A stretch of 64,000 nt of DNA from Phytohabitans suffuscus (GCF_011764565.1 NZ_AP022871.1:5890320-5954319); one strand, 5' to 3'; positions 42,630 through 52,873 are shown, counted from the stretch's first letter. Notes: generated by a model not told the origin, from the letters alone. Program-made: numbers and translations.

Positions 42630-43930
42630 GCACTGTGGTGAGACACCGCGTCCTGGGCGTCGCCTTCGTGCTGGTCCTGGCGGCCGCGCTCGCCGCGTCG
42701 GTCCTGCAGTACCGCAAGGCGTTCACCCCGGCCACCTGGGTCACGCTGCGCGCCGAGCGGACCGGTATGCAGCTCAACCCGGGCGCCGACGTCAAGCTGC
42801 GCGGCGTCGTGGTCGGCGACGTGCGCTCGGTCGGCAGCGACGGCGGGGGAGCCCGGCTGCGGCTCGCCCTCGACCCCGACCTGGCCCGCCAGGTGCCGGC
42901 CGGCGTGACCGCGCGGCTGCTGCCCAAGACGCTGTTCGGCGAGCGGTACGTGGCGCTCGTCGCCCCGCCCGGCCCGGCTGGACCGCCGATCCGGGACGGC
43001 GCGGTCATCACCCAGGACCGCAGCCAGAACGGCGTCGAGCTGGAGCGGGTGCTCGACGAGGCGCTGCCGCTGCTCCAGTCGATCCGGCCGGACCGGCTCG
43101 CCGCGGTGCTCGGCGCGCTCGCCGCCGCGCTCGACGGGCGCGGCGAGCGGCTCGGCCGGGACCTGGAGCTGACCGGCGACTACCTGGGCCAGCTCGACGA
43201 GCAGATGCCGGTGATCGCCGAGGACGTGCGCGAGCTGTCCACAGTGGTGAGTGCGTACGACGCGGCACTGCCCGACCTGCTCTCGATCCTGCGCGACGTC
43301 ACGGTCACCGCGGGCACGGTCGCCGACCAGCGGGCCGAGCTGTCCGCGTTCCTGGCCAGCGCCACCGGGGCGGCCGACACCACCCGGCTCTTCCTCGACC
43401 GCCACGACGACCAGCTCATCCGGCTCGGCGACGTCAGCCGGCCGGTGCTGGAGCTGCTGGCCGCCTACGCCCCGGAGTACCCGTGCCTCATGCGCGGCCT
43501 CGTCGCGCTCCAGCCGCGCGTCGAGGAGTCGTTCGCGGGCGGCCGGTTCCACATCACGCTGGAGATCACCAAGGACGGCGGAAAGTACGAGCGCGGCCGC
43601 GACGAGCCGGTGTACGGGGCGGGCGGCGGTCCACAGTGCCGCGGGCTGCCCGACCCGAGCGTGCCGGCGCCCGGCCACCCCATCGACGACGGGTACGACT
43701 ACGGCACCGACCGGAGCGCGCCGAAGCTGCCGATCGGCCTGCCCCCGACGGCCGGCACGCGATCCCCCGACGCGCCCACCGACATGGGCTCGGCCGGCAC
43801 CGCCGAGGAACGCGAGCTGGTCAAGCCGATCGTCGGCGCGGTCACCGGACTGCTCCCCGTCGACGTGCCCGACATCGCGGTGCTGCTGTGGGGCCCGCTG
43901 CTGCGCGGAGCGGTGGTGAACGCGCCGTGA
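42626..43930 (+). CDS. mceA: MceA substrate-channel protein
   Basis: 434 residues. N-terminal membrane helix (LGVAFVLVLAAALAASVLQ), then the MCE domain (about residues 35-120: TLRAERTGMQLNPGADVKLRGVVVGDV...LFGERYVALV) and a long helical domain that builds the hexameric channel. The C-terminal tail is polar and proline-rich. First of six tandem mce genes, each overlapping the next by one to four bases. Confidence 0.92.
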   Translation: MSTVVRHRVLGVAFVLVLAAALAASVLQYRKAFTPATWVTLRAERTGMQLNPGADVKLRGVVVGDVRSVGSDGGGARLRLALDPDLARQVPAGVTARLLPKTLFGERYVALVAPPGPAGPPIRDGAVITQDRSQNGVELERVLDEALPLLQSIRPDRLAAVLGALAAALDGRGERLGRDLELTGDYLGQLDEQMPVIAEDVRELSTVVSAYDAALPDLLSILRDVTVTAGTVADQRAELSAFLASATGAADTTRLFLDRHDDQLIRLGDVSRPVLELLAAYAPEYPCLMRGLVALQPRVEESFAGGRFHITLEITKDGGKYERGRDEPVYGAGGGPQCRGLPDPSVPAPGHPIDDGYDYGTDRSAPKLPIGLPPTAGTRSPDAPTDMGSAGTAEERELVKPIVGAVTGLLPVDVPDIAVLLWGPLLRGAVVNAP

Positions 43931-44957
43931 GTGTCCGGGCCCCGCTACTGAAACTGACCGCGTTCGCCGCCGTGACCGTGCTGCTGACCGCGATGCTGGC
44001 GCAGACGCTCGGCTCGCTCGGCGGCGGGGGTACGCAGTACCGGGCCCGGTTCACCGACGTGACCGGGCTGCTGGAAGGCGACGACGTGCGCATCGCCGGC
44101 GTCCGCGTGGGCCAGGTCGAGGGCATCCGGGTCGTCGACAGCACGGTGGCCGAGGTCGAGTTCACAGTGGACGGCGACATCCCGCTCGCCGCCGGCGTAC
44201 GCGCGAAGGTCCGCTACCGCGACCTCGTGGGCCAGCGGTACGTCGCGCTCAGCGAGGGCCCCGGCGACGGGCGGCCGCTGCCCGCCGGGGCCTGATCCCG
44301 CTCGCCCAGACCACGCCCGCGCTCGACCTGACCGTGCTGTTCAACGGGTTCCGGCCGCTGTTCACCGCGCTCACGCCGGACGACGTCAACAAGCTGGCGT
44401 ACGAGATCATCCAGGTGCTCCAGGGTGAGGGGCCGACGGTGACCAGCCTGCTGCGGCGCACCGCCTCCCTCACCAACACGCTCGCCGACCGCGACGAGGT
44501 CATCGGCCGGGTGGTCACCAACCTCAACGGCGTACTGTCCACACTGGCCGACCGCGACGAGAGCCTCGACACCACGATCACCCAGCTGCGGAGCTTCGTC
44601 AGCGGGCTGGCCGGCGACCGCGCGGCGATCGGCGACGCGGTCGCCAGCCTCGGCGAGCTGACCGGCGCCACCGCCGACCTGCTGCACGACGCCCGCCCCG
44701 CCATCAGGGACGACGTCGCCGCGCTGGAGCAGGTGGCCGGGACGCTCAACCGCAACGAGGACGTCATCGACCGCACGCTCGGCACGCTGCCCGGACGGTA
44801 CGAGTCGCTGACCCGGGTCGCATCGTACGGCTCCTGGTTCAACTTCTTCCTCTGCGACTTCGACGGCCGGGTAACGCTGCCCGGCGCCGGCGCGGTCACC
44901 CCGGCCGGCGTCAGCTCGCCCGCGGCCCGGTGCGACACCTCCGGAGGTGCCCGATGA
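43927..44957 (+). pseudogene. mceB: MceB substrate-channel protein, apparent frameshift
   Basis: About 343 residues if the frame is restored. Membrane helix (LTAFAAVTVLLTAMLAQTLG), then the MCE domain (ARFTDVTGLLEGDDVRIAGVRVGQV...VGQRYVALSEG). At 44286-44294 the frame ends LPAGA-stop, but the next frame continues GLIPLAQTTPALDLTVLFNGFRPLF, which is standard MceB. GCCGGGGCCTG has four G where five would read AGGLIPL. The distal half keeps good coding features (ATADLLHDARPAIRDDVAAL). Confidence 0.85.
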
Positions 44958-45928
44958 AACGGCATCCCCGCGTCACCGGCGCGGTCAGCCTCGCCGTCCT
45001 GGCCGCGCTCGTGCTCGCCGCGTTCCAGCTCGACGGCCTCACGTCGATCGGCGATCCGGCCTACCGGGCGGCGTTCCGGGACGCGAGCGGGCTGGCGCCC
45101 GGCAACGAGGTGCGCGTCGCCGGCGTACGCGTGGGCAAGGTGACCAGTGTCGGGCTGGCCCGCGGCCCCGCCGGCCCGTACGTGCGGGTGCGCTTCCGCC
45201 TGGACGGCGGGAGCGTGCGGCTCGGCGAGCGGACCGGCGCGACCATCCGCATCAGGACCGTGCTCGGGCAGAAGTACCTCGCACTCGCGCCCGAAGGGCC
45301 GGGACGGCTGCCCGAGGACGCGGAGATACCGCTCGACCGCACGGCCGCGCCGTTCGACGTGATCCAGGCGGTGACCGGGCTGGCGGAGACCGTCGACGAG
45401 ATCGACTCGGCTCAGCTGGGGGAGGCGTTCACCACGCTCGCCCGCACGTTCGCGGACACGCCGGCGAGCGTCGAGTCGTCGCTCAGGGGCCTGTCGCGGC
45501 TCTCGGCGACCGTCGCCAGCCGCGACGCCGAGCTGCGCGAGCTGCTGGGCCGGGCGCGCACCGTCACCGCCGTACTGGCCGAGCGGGACGAGGAGTTTCG
45601 CCAGCTCGTCGCCGACGGGGACGCCCTGCTGCGCGAGGTCAGCCGCCGCCGGGACGCCATCCACGAGCTGCTCGTCGGCACCAACCAGCTGGCCCGGGAG
45701 CTGTCCGGCCTGGTCGCCGACAACCGCGAGCGGCTCAGGCCCGCGCTCGACCAGCTGCGCGGCGTGGTGGGCATCCTGCAGCGCAACCGGGACGACCTCA
45801 CCAGGACGATCGAGGGGATGGCGCCGTTCGTCGACGCGTTCGCCAACGTGGTGGGCAACGGCCGCTGGTTCGACTCGTACGTCCGGGGACTGCTCCAGCC
45901 GTACCAGCCGTCGGTCGGGGGTGGCTGA
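44954..45928 (+). CDS. mceC: MceC substrate-channel protein
   Basis: 324 residues. Membrane helix at about 9-28 (GAVSLAVLAALVLAAFQL), then the MCE domain (AAFRDASGLAPGNEVRVAGVRVGKV...LGQKYLALAPEGPG, about 40-115) and the coiled helical domain. The ATG overlaps the mceB stop, which fits continuous translation of the restored mceB frame. Confidence 0.92.
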   Translation: MKRHPRVTGAVSLAVLAALVLAAFQLDGLTSIGDPAYRAAFRDASGLAPGNEVRVAGVRVGKVTSVGLARGPAGPYVRVRFRLDGGSVRLGERTGATIRIRTVLGQKYLALAPEGPGRLPEDAEIPLDRTAAPFDVIQAVTGLAETVDEIDSAQLGEAFTTLARTFADTPASVESSLRGLSRLSATVASRDAELRELLGRARTVTAVLAERDEEFRQLVADGDALLREVSRRRDAIHELLVGTNQLARELSGLVADNRERLRPALDQLRGVVGILQRNRDDLTRTIEGMAPFVDAFANVVGNGRWFDSYVRGLLQPYQPSVGGG

Positions 45929-47112
45929 TGCGGTGGCGTGTCCTCGCGGCGCTCGCGGTGTCCACAGTGGTCGTGGTCGCGGCCTGCGCGGTCGTGCGGC
46001 CGGAGCCGCAGCGGCGGGTCGTGGCGCACTTCGCCCGCGTGGTCGGCGTGCACGCCGGCTCGGACGTACGCGTGCTCGGTGTCCGCATCGGAAGCGTGGT
46101 CGCCGTCGAGCCGGAGGGGCGCACCGTGCGCGTGGAGCTGCGCTACGACCGCGACTGGCCGGTGCCGGCGGACGCCCAGGCGGTCATCGTCCCGCCCAGC
46201 GTGGTCAGCGACCGGTACGTGCAGCTCACCCCCGCGTACGCCGGCGGCCCGCACCTGGCGGACGGCGCCGAGCTGCCGGTCGAGCGCACCGCCGCGCCGA
46301 TGGAGATCGACGACATCTACCGGGCGCTGGACGACTTCAACCGGGCGCTCGGGCCGCGGGGCGCCAACTCCGAAGGCGCGCTGACCGACCTGCTCGCCAC
46401 CGGCCGGGCCAACCTGGAGGGCAACGGCGCCGCGCTGGGCGAGACCCTCGACGGGCTCTCGCGCGCCCTGGACACGCTCGCCGGCGGGCGGCAGGACCTC
46501 TTCGGCACGGTCGGCAACCTCCAGGAGTTCACCACCGCGCTGGCCCGCAGCGACCAGCAGGTGCGCTCGTTCAACGTGCGGCTGGCCGGGGTGGCGCGGC
46601 AGCTCGCCGGCGAACGCGACGAGCTGGCCGCCGCGCTGCGCAACCTGGCCACCGCGCTGGCCGACGTCACCACGTTCGTCAACCAGAACCGGGACGCGCT
46701 GGCCTCCAATGTGGACGCCCTCGCCGACGTCACCGGCATCCTGGTGCGCCAGCAGCGGTCGCTCATCGAGATCCTCGACGTGGCGCCGCTCGCACTCTCC
46801 AACCTCAACCTCGCGTACAACCCGCGCTCCGGCACGTTGGACACCCGCGACAACGCGCTGGGGCCGTACGACCTGGCGAGCTTCGTCTGCTCGCTGATGG
46901 TCGACCTGCTGCCGGCCGAAAAGGTGTCGCGGAAGTGCTTCGCGCTCGCGCAGACCCTCCAGGCGAGGAAGCTGCCCATGACCGACCAGCTCCGCGCGCT
47001 CGTGAAGCTCCCGCCCGCCCCCGAGGCGCCGCCGGCACCCGCGCCGGTGGAGCAGCCGCCGCCTTCCACTGTGGACCGCACGCTCGGCGGGATCCTGCGG
47101 GGTACCCGATGA
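45928..47112 (+). CDS. mceD: MceD substrate-channel protein
   Basis: 394 residues. N-terminal hydrophobic segment (VLAALAVSTVVVVAACAVV), MCE domain (AHFARVVGVHAGSDVRVLGVRIGSV...VVSDRYVQLTPAY), helical needle region and a Pro-rich C-terminus. The start shares one base with the mceC stop (TGATG). Confidence 0.92.
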   Translation: MRWRVLAALAVSTVVVVAACAVVRPEPQRRVVAHFARVVGVHAGSDVRVLGVRIGSVVAVEPEGRTVRVELRYDRDWPVPADAQAVIVPPSVVSDRYVQLTPAYAGGPHLADGAELPVERTAAPMEIDDIYRALDDFNRALGPRGANSEGALTDLLATGRANLEGNGAALGETLDGLSRALDTLAGGRQDLFGTVGNLQEFTTALARSDQQVRSFNVRLAGVARQLAGERDELAAALRNLATALADVTTFVNQNRDALASNVDALADVTGILVRQQRSLIEILDVAPLALSNLNLAYNPRSGTLDTRDNALGPYDLASFVCSLMVDLLPAEKVSRKCFALAQTLQARKLPMTDQLRALVKLPPAPEAPPAPAPVEQPPPSTVDRTLGGILRGTR

Positions 47113-48497
47113 CGAGGATGACCCCCGCGGCGCTCGCGCTGGTCCTGCTGGCCGGCGGGTGCGGCGTGCCGAGCCTCGCCGACCTGCCGCTGCCCGGCGG
47201 CGCGCCGTCCGGGCCCGGGTATCGCGTCACCGCCGAGTTCGCCGACGTGCTCGACCTCGTCGAGCGGGCCGCGGTGAAGGTCGACGACGTCACCGTCGGC
47301 AGCGTGGAGGAGATCTCGCTCGACGGCTGGACCGCCAAGGTGCGGCTGCGCATCGGCCGCGACGTGCGGCTCCCGGCGAACGCGACGGCCGCCGTCCGGC
47401 AGACCAGCCTGCTCGGGGAGAAGTTCGTCGCGGTGTCCGCGCCGGCCACCGAGGCGGCGCGCGGCACGCTCGCCGACGGCGCCACGATCCCGCTGGTACG
47501 CACCAAGCGGGGCGCCGAGGTGGAGGAGGTGCTCGCCGCGCTCGGCCTGCTGCTCAACGGCGGCGGCCTGGCCCAGCTCAAGACCATCAACGAGGAGCTG
47601 GGCACCGCGCTCGACGGCCGCGAGGCCGAGGCGAAGGACGCGCTGCGCCAGCTCGACGCGTTCGTCGGCGGACTCGACGCGCAGAAGGCCGACCTGGTCC
47701 GCGCGATCGACGCGCTGGACCGGCTCACCGGCCGCCTCAACCGGCAGAAGGCGGTCGTCGGCGACGCGCTGGACGCGCTCGGTCCGGGCATCACCGTGCT
47801 GGCGCGGCAGCGCGAGCAGCTCACCGCCGCCCTGAACGCGCTCGGGGATCTGGGCAAGGTCGGCAACCGGGTGGTCGAGGCCAGCAAGGACGACACGGTC
47901 GCCAGCCTCCGCGCGCTCCAACCGATCCTCGACCAGCTCGCCGAGGCCGGCGACGCGCTGCCGAGGTCGCTGGACTTCATGCTCTCGTACCCGTTTCCGC
48001 CCAACGTCACCGGCGCGATCGTCGGCGACTTCGTCAACCTCTCCATCACCGCCGACCTCGACGCCGCGACGATCCTGTCCAACCTCGTCGTGGCCGCGCC
48101 GCCGCCCGCCAACGCGGCACCGCGCGGTCCGTCGGCGCCCCCGCCACCGGCTCCCGGCGGGCGGGAGGCTCCCCGGCCCGGCGCCAGACCCGCCCTGCCC
48201 GGGCAGCTGCCGCCGCTGTGCCTGCCGCTCGATGGGATCCTGCCCCCGCGGTGGGTGCCGCCGGACGAGTGCGACCTGCCCGAGGGGTGCGAGCTGCTGC
48301 GGCCCGGCTCGCCGGTGCCGCTCGGCGCGCTCGTCGTACCGGCGAACGGGCGGCTGCCGCAGGGCACGGTCTTCCCGGAGGGCACCCGGCTCGCCGCGGG
48401 CACGATCCTCACCGTGCGGTGCCTGCTCGACCCGGTCACCGGCGCCGTCGAGGGCATCGTCGGCGGCGTCGGCGACCTGCTGGGCGGCCGCCCATGA
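47109..48497 (+). CDS. mceE: MceE lipoprotein of the Mce channel
   Basis: 462 residues. Lipoprotein signal with lipobox LAGGC (Cys at about residue 18), as usual for MceE (LprK-like). MCE domain AEFADVLDLVERAAVKVDDVTVGSV...LLGEKFVAVSAP. The C-terminal tail of about 120 residues is rich in Pro and Gly with four cysteines (LCLPLDG, ECDLPEGCELL, VRCLLD), longer than many homologues. Confidence 0.92.
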   Translation: MTRMTPAALALVLLAGGCGVPSLADLPLPGGAPSGPGYRVTAEFADVLDLVERAAVKVDDVTVGSVEEISLDGWTAKVRLRIGRDVRLPANATAAVRQTSLLGEKFVAVSAPATEAARGTLADGATIPLVRTKRGAEVEEVLAALGLLLNGGGLAQLKTINEELGTALDGREAEAKDALRQLDAFVGGLDAQKADLVRAIDALDRLTGRLNRQKAVVGDALDALGPGITVLARQREQLTAALNALGDLGKVGNRVVEASKDDTVASLRALQPILDQLAEAGDALPRSLDFMLSYPFPPNVTGAIVGDFVNLSITADLDAATILSNLVVAAPPPANAAPRGPSAPPPPAPGGREAPRPGARPALPGQLPPLCLPLDGILPPRWVPPDECDLPEGCELLRPGSPVPLGALVVPANGRLPQGTVFPEGTRLAAGTILTVRCLLDPVTGAVEGIVGGVGDLLGGRP

Positions 48498-49699
48498 TCA
48501 CGACGGGTACGAAGCTGCGGGTGATCGCGTTCCTCGTGGTCAGCGTGCTCGGCATCGCCTACGTCGCGGTCCGCTACGCCGGCCTCGGCGACCGGCTGCT
48601 CGGCCGCGGCTACCTCGTGCACGCCGACTTCGCCGAGGCCGGTGGCATCTTCCCGAACGCCCCGGTCACCTACCGCGGCTCGCCCGCCGGCCGGGTCACC
48701 GCGGTGCGGCTGCACGGCGACGGGGTACGCGTGGACCTGCGGCTCGGCGGCGACGTGCGGGTGCCGGACGCGCTGCGGGCCGTGGTGACGCAGCGCTCGG
48801 CGGTCGGCGAGCAGTACCTGGACCTGCGCCCCGAGCGGGACGGCGGCCCGTACCTGACTGACGGCTCAGTCATACCCCGGGACCGCACCGGCACCCCGGT
48901 CGCCGCGGAGACCCTGCTGGCCAACCTCGACGCGCTGGTCCGCTCGGTCGACCCGGACCACCTCGCGGTGGTCATCGACGAGCTCGGCACCGCGTTCGAG
49001 GGCAACGAGACCGCGCTGCGTACGATCCTCGACGCCAGCGACGCGCTGCTCACCGACGCCGCCGCGAGCCTGCCGGAGACCGTCGCGCTGATCCGGGACG
49101 GCCGCACCGTGCTCGCGGCGCAGGCGGACTCGGCGGCCGCGATCCGCGAATGGGCCGGCGGGCTGGCCAAGCTCACGGCCACGCTTCGCGAGTCGGACGC
49201 CGACCTGCGCAAGCTGCTCGCGGTCACCCCACCGGCCGCCGCGGAGCTGGTCACGCTGCTGCGCGACCTCGAACCGGCGATCGGCACCCTGCTCGGCAAC
49301 CTCGTCTCGGTGAACGGCGTCGCCGCCCGCCGCCTGCCCGGCATCGAGCAGATCCTGGTCGTGTACCCGCTCGCGGTGGCCGGCGGGTTCACCGTCACCC
49401 CCGGCGACGGCACCGCCCACCTGGGGCTCGTCGTCAACGTCGACGACCCGCCGTCGTGCAGGTACGGCACCTCCACCGGGTGCACCGCGGCCGACCGGGC
49501 GCGCGGCTCGGGGGTACGCGGCACCGGCAACGCGCCCCGCCCCGGCGGCCCCGAACCGTCGCCCAGCTACGACCCGGGCACCGGGCTCGTCACCGCGCCG
49601 GACGGCAGCCCGCTGCACTTCGGCGCGACCGGCGGCCAGGGCCGGCTCGCGGGCGACCAGTCCTGGAAACAACTGCTTCTCGCCGGCCTGGCTCCGTAG
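48494..49699 (+). CDS. mceF: MceF substrate-channel protein
   Basis: 401 residues. Membrane helix (LRVIAFLVVSVLGIAYVAV), MCE domain (ADFAEAGGIFPNAPVTYRGSPAGRV...AVGEQYLDLRPER), helical domain, and a C-terminus with two cysteines (SCRYGTSTGCTAADRA). Last of the six mce genes; the Mce-associated genes follow. Confidence 0.92.
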   Translation: MITTGTKLRVIAFLVVSVLGIAYVAVRYAGLGDRLLGRGYLVHADFAEAGGIFPNAPVTYRGSPAGRVTAVRLHGDGVRVDLRLGGDVRVPDALRAVVTQRSAVGEQYLDLRPERDGGPYLTDGSVIPRDRTGTPVAAETLLANLDALVRSVDPDHLAVVIDELGTAFEGNETALRTILDASDALLTDAAASLPETVALIRDGRTVLAAQADSAAAIREWAGGLAKLTATLRESDADLRKLLAVTPPAAAELVTLLRDLEPAIGTLLGNLVSVNGVAARRLPGIEQILVVYPLAVAGGFTVTPGDGTAHLGLVVNVDDPPSCRYGTSTGCTAADRARGSGVRGTGNAPRPGGPEPSPSYDPGTGLVTAPDGSPLHFGATGGQGRLAGDQSWKQLLLAGLAP

Positions 49700-49724
49700 C
49701 CACCTCTGCCCAGGGAGGTATCTC

Positions 49725-50372
49725 ATGCCCACGCGCGAAGAGCGCACGCTCAAGCTGGTGAAGGGAACCGGCGGCACCGTGACCCGCCGCCGGGCGGTCG
49801 TGCGCCGGATCCCCCGCGCGGAGGAGGACCCGGTCGAGCTGCTCGGCCGCCTGGACGAGGAGCCGGTCCTCGACAGCCCGCCCGGACGCCCGCGCCCTCC
49901 ACAGTGGAGCACGCTGGTCGCCTGCGCCGCGCTGGCACTCGCCCTCGTCGCCGCCGTGCTGGGCGGCTACCGCTGGTACGGCGACCGCGCGCTCGACAAG
50001 GCCCACGAGTCCGCCCTCGCCGCCGCCCGCCAGACCGCCGTCAACTTCGTCTCGGTCAGCGCGTCCAGTGTGGACCGCGACCTGCAGCGGATCGTGGCCG
50101 GCGCGACCGGCGAGTTCAGGGACGAGTTCGTGCGCGGCCAGGCCCAGGTACGCGCCGCGATCGTGGAGAACAAGGTGGAGTCGGCCGGCACCGTACTCCG
50201 CGCCGGCCTCATCTCCGGCGACCGCCGCTCGGCCGTGGTACTCGTCGCCGTCGACGCCACCGTCAAGAACCTCAAGGCCCCCGAAGGCCGCCCGTCGCAC
50301 TACCGCATCCAGGTCGACGTGACCCGCGACGGCGGCGCCTGGCTCGTCTCGCGCCTCCAGTTCGTGGGATAG
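49725..50372 (+). CDS. Mce-associated membrane protein (first)
   Basis: 215 residues. A basic cytoplasmic N-terminus of about 60 residues, one membrane helix (LVACAALALALVAAVLGGY, about 64-82) and an extracellular NTF2-like domain (AVNFVSVSASSVDRDLQRIVAGATGEFRDEFV ... VDATVKN ... RIQVDVTRDGGAWLVSRLQFV). This is the usual accessory protein of actinobacterial mce loci and may stabilise the complex. Ribosome site GGGAGG before the ATG. Confidence 0.88.
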   Translation: MPTREERTLKLVKGTGGTVTRRRAVVRRIPRAEEDPVELLGRLDEEPVLDSPPGRPRPPQWSTLVACAALALALVAAVLGGYRWYGDRALDKAHESALAAARQTAVNFVSVSASSVDRDLQRIVAGATGEFRDEFVRGQAQVRAAIVENKVESAGTVLRAGLISGDRRSAVVLVAVDATVKNLKAPEGRPSHYRIQVDVTRDGGAWLVSRLQFVG

Positions 50373-50383
50373 GAGTGGTCCAC

Positions 50384-50857
50384 ATGAGACTCACGTTGCT
50401 CCCCGCACTCACCGCCGCCGCGGCACTGACCGCGGCCACCGCCGGCGCCGCCTGGTGGAGCCACCACCGTGCCGGCGAGCGCGAGAGCGCCGCACGCCAG
50501 TCACTGGCCGCCGCCACACCGGCCGCCAAAGCCATATTCTCGTACGACTACCGCACCTTCGACACGAGCGTCGCCAACGCCCGCCTCTTCGTCACCGGCG
50601 GCTTCGCCGAGGAGTACGCGCAGACCACGGCCGCGCTCAAGGAGACCGCCGTCAAGGAACAGGCCGTCGTGGTGGCCGAGGTCTCCGCGACCGGCATCGT
50701 GGCGGCCACCGGCGACGAGGTCGAGCTGCTGCTCTACCTCAACCAGTACCGCCGCAACGTCAACACCGCCGGCGAGAAGGTGGACCAGAACCGCGTCGTG
50801 CTCACGATGGTCCCCGCGGACGGCGAGTGGAAGGTAGCCAAGGCCGCCGCGATCTGA
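50384..50857 (+). CDS. Mce-associated membrane protein (second)
   Basis: 157 residues. N-terminal helix (LLPALTAAAALTAATAGAAWW) and the same extracellular fold as its neighbour (AIFSYDYRTFDTSVANARLFVTGGFAEEY...NRVVLTMVPADGEWKVAKAA). Eleven bases after the first Mas gene; last gene of the locus. Followed 29 bases later by repeat A4. Confidence 0.88.
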   Translation: MRLTLLPALTAAAALTAATAGAAWWSHHRAGERESAARQSLAAATPAAKAIFSYDYRTFDTSVANARLFVTGGFAEEYAQTTAALKETAVKEQAVVVAEVSATGIVAATGDEVELLLYLNQYRRNVNTAGEKVDQNRVVLTMVPADGEWKVAKAAAI

Positions 50858-50885
50858 CTTCCGGTCGTCCCTTCAGGACAGAAGT

Positions 50886-50986
50886 GCCCCGGCCCGCGTC
50901 AGCCGCGGACCGCACGCTCCCGCGGGCACCGCTGCGGCCGGCGGCTCGCTGGCTCGCCGAGACCCCCGACCTCCGCTGCCACGCCC
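50886..50986 (-). repeat. Family A 3'-end repeat, copy A4
   Basis: From GCCCCGGCCCGCGTC through CGCACGCTCCCGCGGGCACC to CTCCGCTGCCACGCC, 29 bases after the last mce-locus gene, in the orientation shared by all A copies. The rest of the gap to the IS (50987-51307) holds no gene that I can support. Confidence 0.75.
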
Positions 50987-51307
50987 GTGGGTGGTGCGTG
51001 GCCGCTACCCCATAGGACACACCCGGCTCGCGGACACACGGGTGCTTTCCAAGGAAGCAGAGCAAGGGGCCGTCCCGCGCCTGGCCCCGGTCCGCCTCCC
51101 TCATCCGGCGGATCTGCCCCTGGCGGGGGCCAAACCCGGCGTTTTCGACGCCGGCGCCCCGCACGCGCGCTGGTCCCGGCCGCCGGTAGCGGGTCGAAGC
51201 CGCAGTTCGGGGTTGATCGCCCGCCTCCGTCCGGTGGTCGGTCGGGCTCAGATCCGCGATGGTGGCGCTGGTCCCGCCGCCCACCCAACGTCGGGGGTTC
51301 GGATTGA

Positions 51308-52873
51308 GATCTTGACGACTTAAGGCTCGCTCGACTTTCGTAGTTTTGTTGATCTATGCGGCGGCTTCTGCCCAGGCCGGGTGTACGGCGAGGATTTCGT
51401 CGTGGGTGGGTTTTCGGGGCTTGTCGGCACGAAATCGGGCGGTGATGAGGGTGCGGCGGAGTTTGATGATCATGTCGTGGTAGGCGGGTTGGGTTTTGGT
51501 GGTGTACCAGGGGCGGCTGCTCGGCGTTGGGTGGCGAGGTCTGGGTGGTGGCCGTGCAGGGTGTACCAGCAGACGGTCAGGGACTGGGTGATCAGTCCGA
51601 AGGGGACGGTGCGGGTGACGGCGGTGGGGGTGCGGTTGCGGGCTTGGCCGACGCCGGTGGTTTGTTTGGCGTCTTCGATCATGACTTCGATGGACCAGCG
51701 GGCGGCGTAGCGGGCCACGATGTGTTCGGGGTGGCTGGTGAGGTCGGTGGTGACCAGGGCCAGGTCGTAGCCGGTGCTGGTTTTGCTGTCCGGGTCGCGG
51801 ATGAGGATGACGCGGATGGCTTGGCTGCGGTAGGCGCCGTACCACAGGCGGGTGATCTGGGCGATGTGGATGGTGTCGGTGCGGCCGTAGCGGCGCACGG
51901 TGGTGGGTGTGAAGGTGGCGGTGGCCGCGAGGTCGGCGGGTTTGCCCAGGCGGGTGCCGATCCGGCGGGGTCGGCCGCGGGCGCCGGGGATGGGTTGGGC
52001 GATGGCGTTGAGGCAGGCGTTGGCGCGTAGCCGGCTGGTCAGGGTGACACCGGGTGGGAAGGCGCGTTGGCGGGTCTTGCCGACGGTGGCGCCGGCCGGG
52101 CCGGCGGCGCTGGCGTACCAGGCGTCGGCCACGACGTCGATCTGCCGGTGCGGGTAGGCGGCGGCGATCCGGGTGACCAGGCGGCCGGCCAGCACTTGTG
52201 GGGTGGGGCCGGTCTTGGTGCACAAGGCGAAAGCCACCGGTAACGCGACCGGCCGGTCGGTGAACGGCAGCCACAGTACGACCGCGGCGATCACCCACCG
52301 GTTACCCCACCCGGTGGCGTCCCGGCGTTTGCTGGTGGCGGCGCCGTCGTGCCACCAGCCGGTGGCGTACACCTTGCGGCCGGATCGGCGAAACAGGGTG
52401 TCGTCCACCGCGATCAGCATCGCCGCGTCAGCCGGCAGCAGCTGCTCGACGATGACGGCCAGCACGGCCATGCCGAGGGCGTCGGCGCACCAGCGGGCAC
52501 GGGAGAAGAACCAGTGGGCCTTGGCGTGGTGCCATACCCCAGCCAGCCCAGCCGCGGTCAACATACCGGTCACGGTGTGTCGACCCGGCTGAGCGATCAT
52601 CCCGGCCACCAACACCGCGAAGGTCCGGAACGTAGGCGCGGTGAAACACGGCCCGAGCGTCTGCAACAACGTAGCGAACGACGGCGGTAAAGTCTCGAAC
52701 TGGAGCATCGGCGGCACTCTTCACGAAGAGGTACAAAGGCAACCGCCGATGCTCCTTCACACCTCGGACCGACCCCACCCAGCCACGCCGCTGACCACGC
52801 CTACTTCACCCTCCCGAGGCACCAAAAGTGCGAAAGTCGAGGGGCTCGTATTCGACCCTAAATCGTCAAGATC
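51308..52873 (-). mobile_element. IS701-type insertion sequence (ends inferred)
   Basis: About 1.57 kb. Outer ends are GATCTTGACGACTTAAGG (left) and the complement of CCTAAATCGTCAAGATC (right). Inside them a second matching block, CTCGACTTTCG followed by A and TTTTG, occurs in inverted orientation at both ends. The right end has about ten extra bases between the blocks. It contains one transposase gene with a late frameshift. A target duplication was not found. Confidence 0.7.
51354..52717 (-). pseudogene. IS701-family (DDE_5) transposase, frameshifted near C-terminus
   Basis: About 454 residues if joined. Candidate catalytic residues are in LIAVDDTLFRRSG (Asp), DVVADAWYASAAG (Asp) and RWSIEVMIEDAKQTTG (Glu). 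The main frame runs to DLATQRRAAAPG and stops at 51470. The overlapping frame from about 51525 continues RPWYTTKTQPAYHDMIIKLRRTLITARF, the expected tail, to 51354. One indel in the GC-rich CGCCGAGCAGCCGCCC region separates them. Either an inactive copy, a sequence error, or a programmed shift. Confidence 0.75.

Noticed and set aside
40035..51000. The mce locus as a novel system
   Set aside because: Gene order (ATPase, two YrbE, six Mce, two Mas) is the established actinobacterial layout; only the two frame breaks are unusual.
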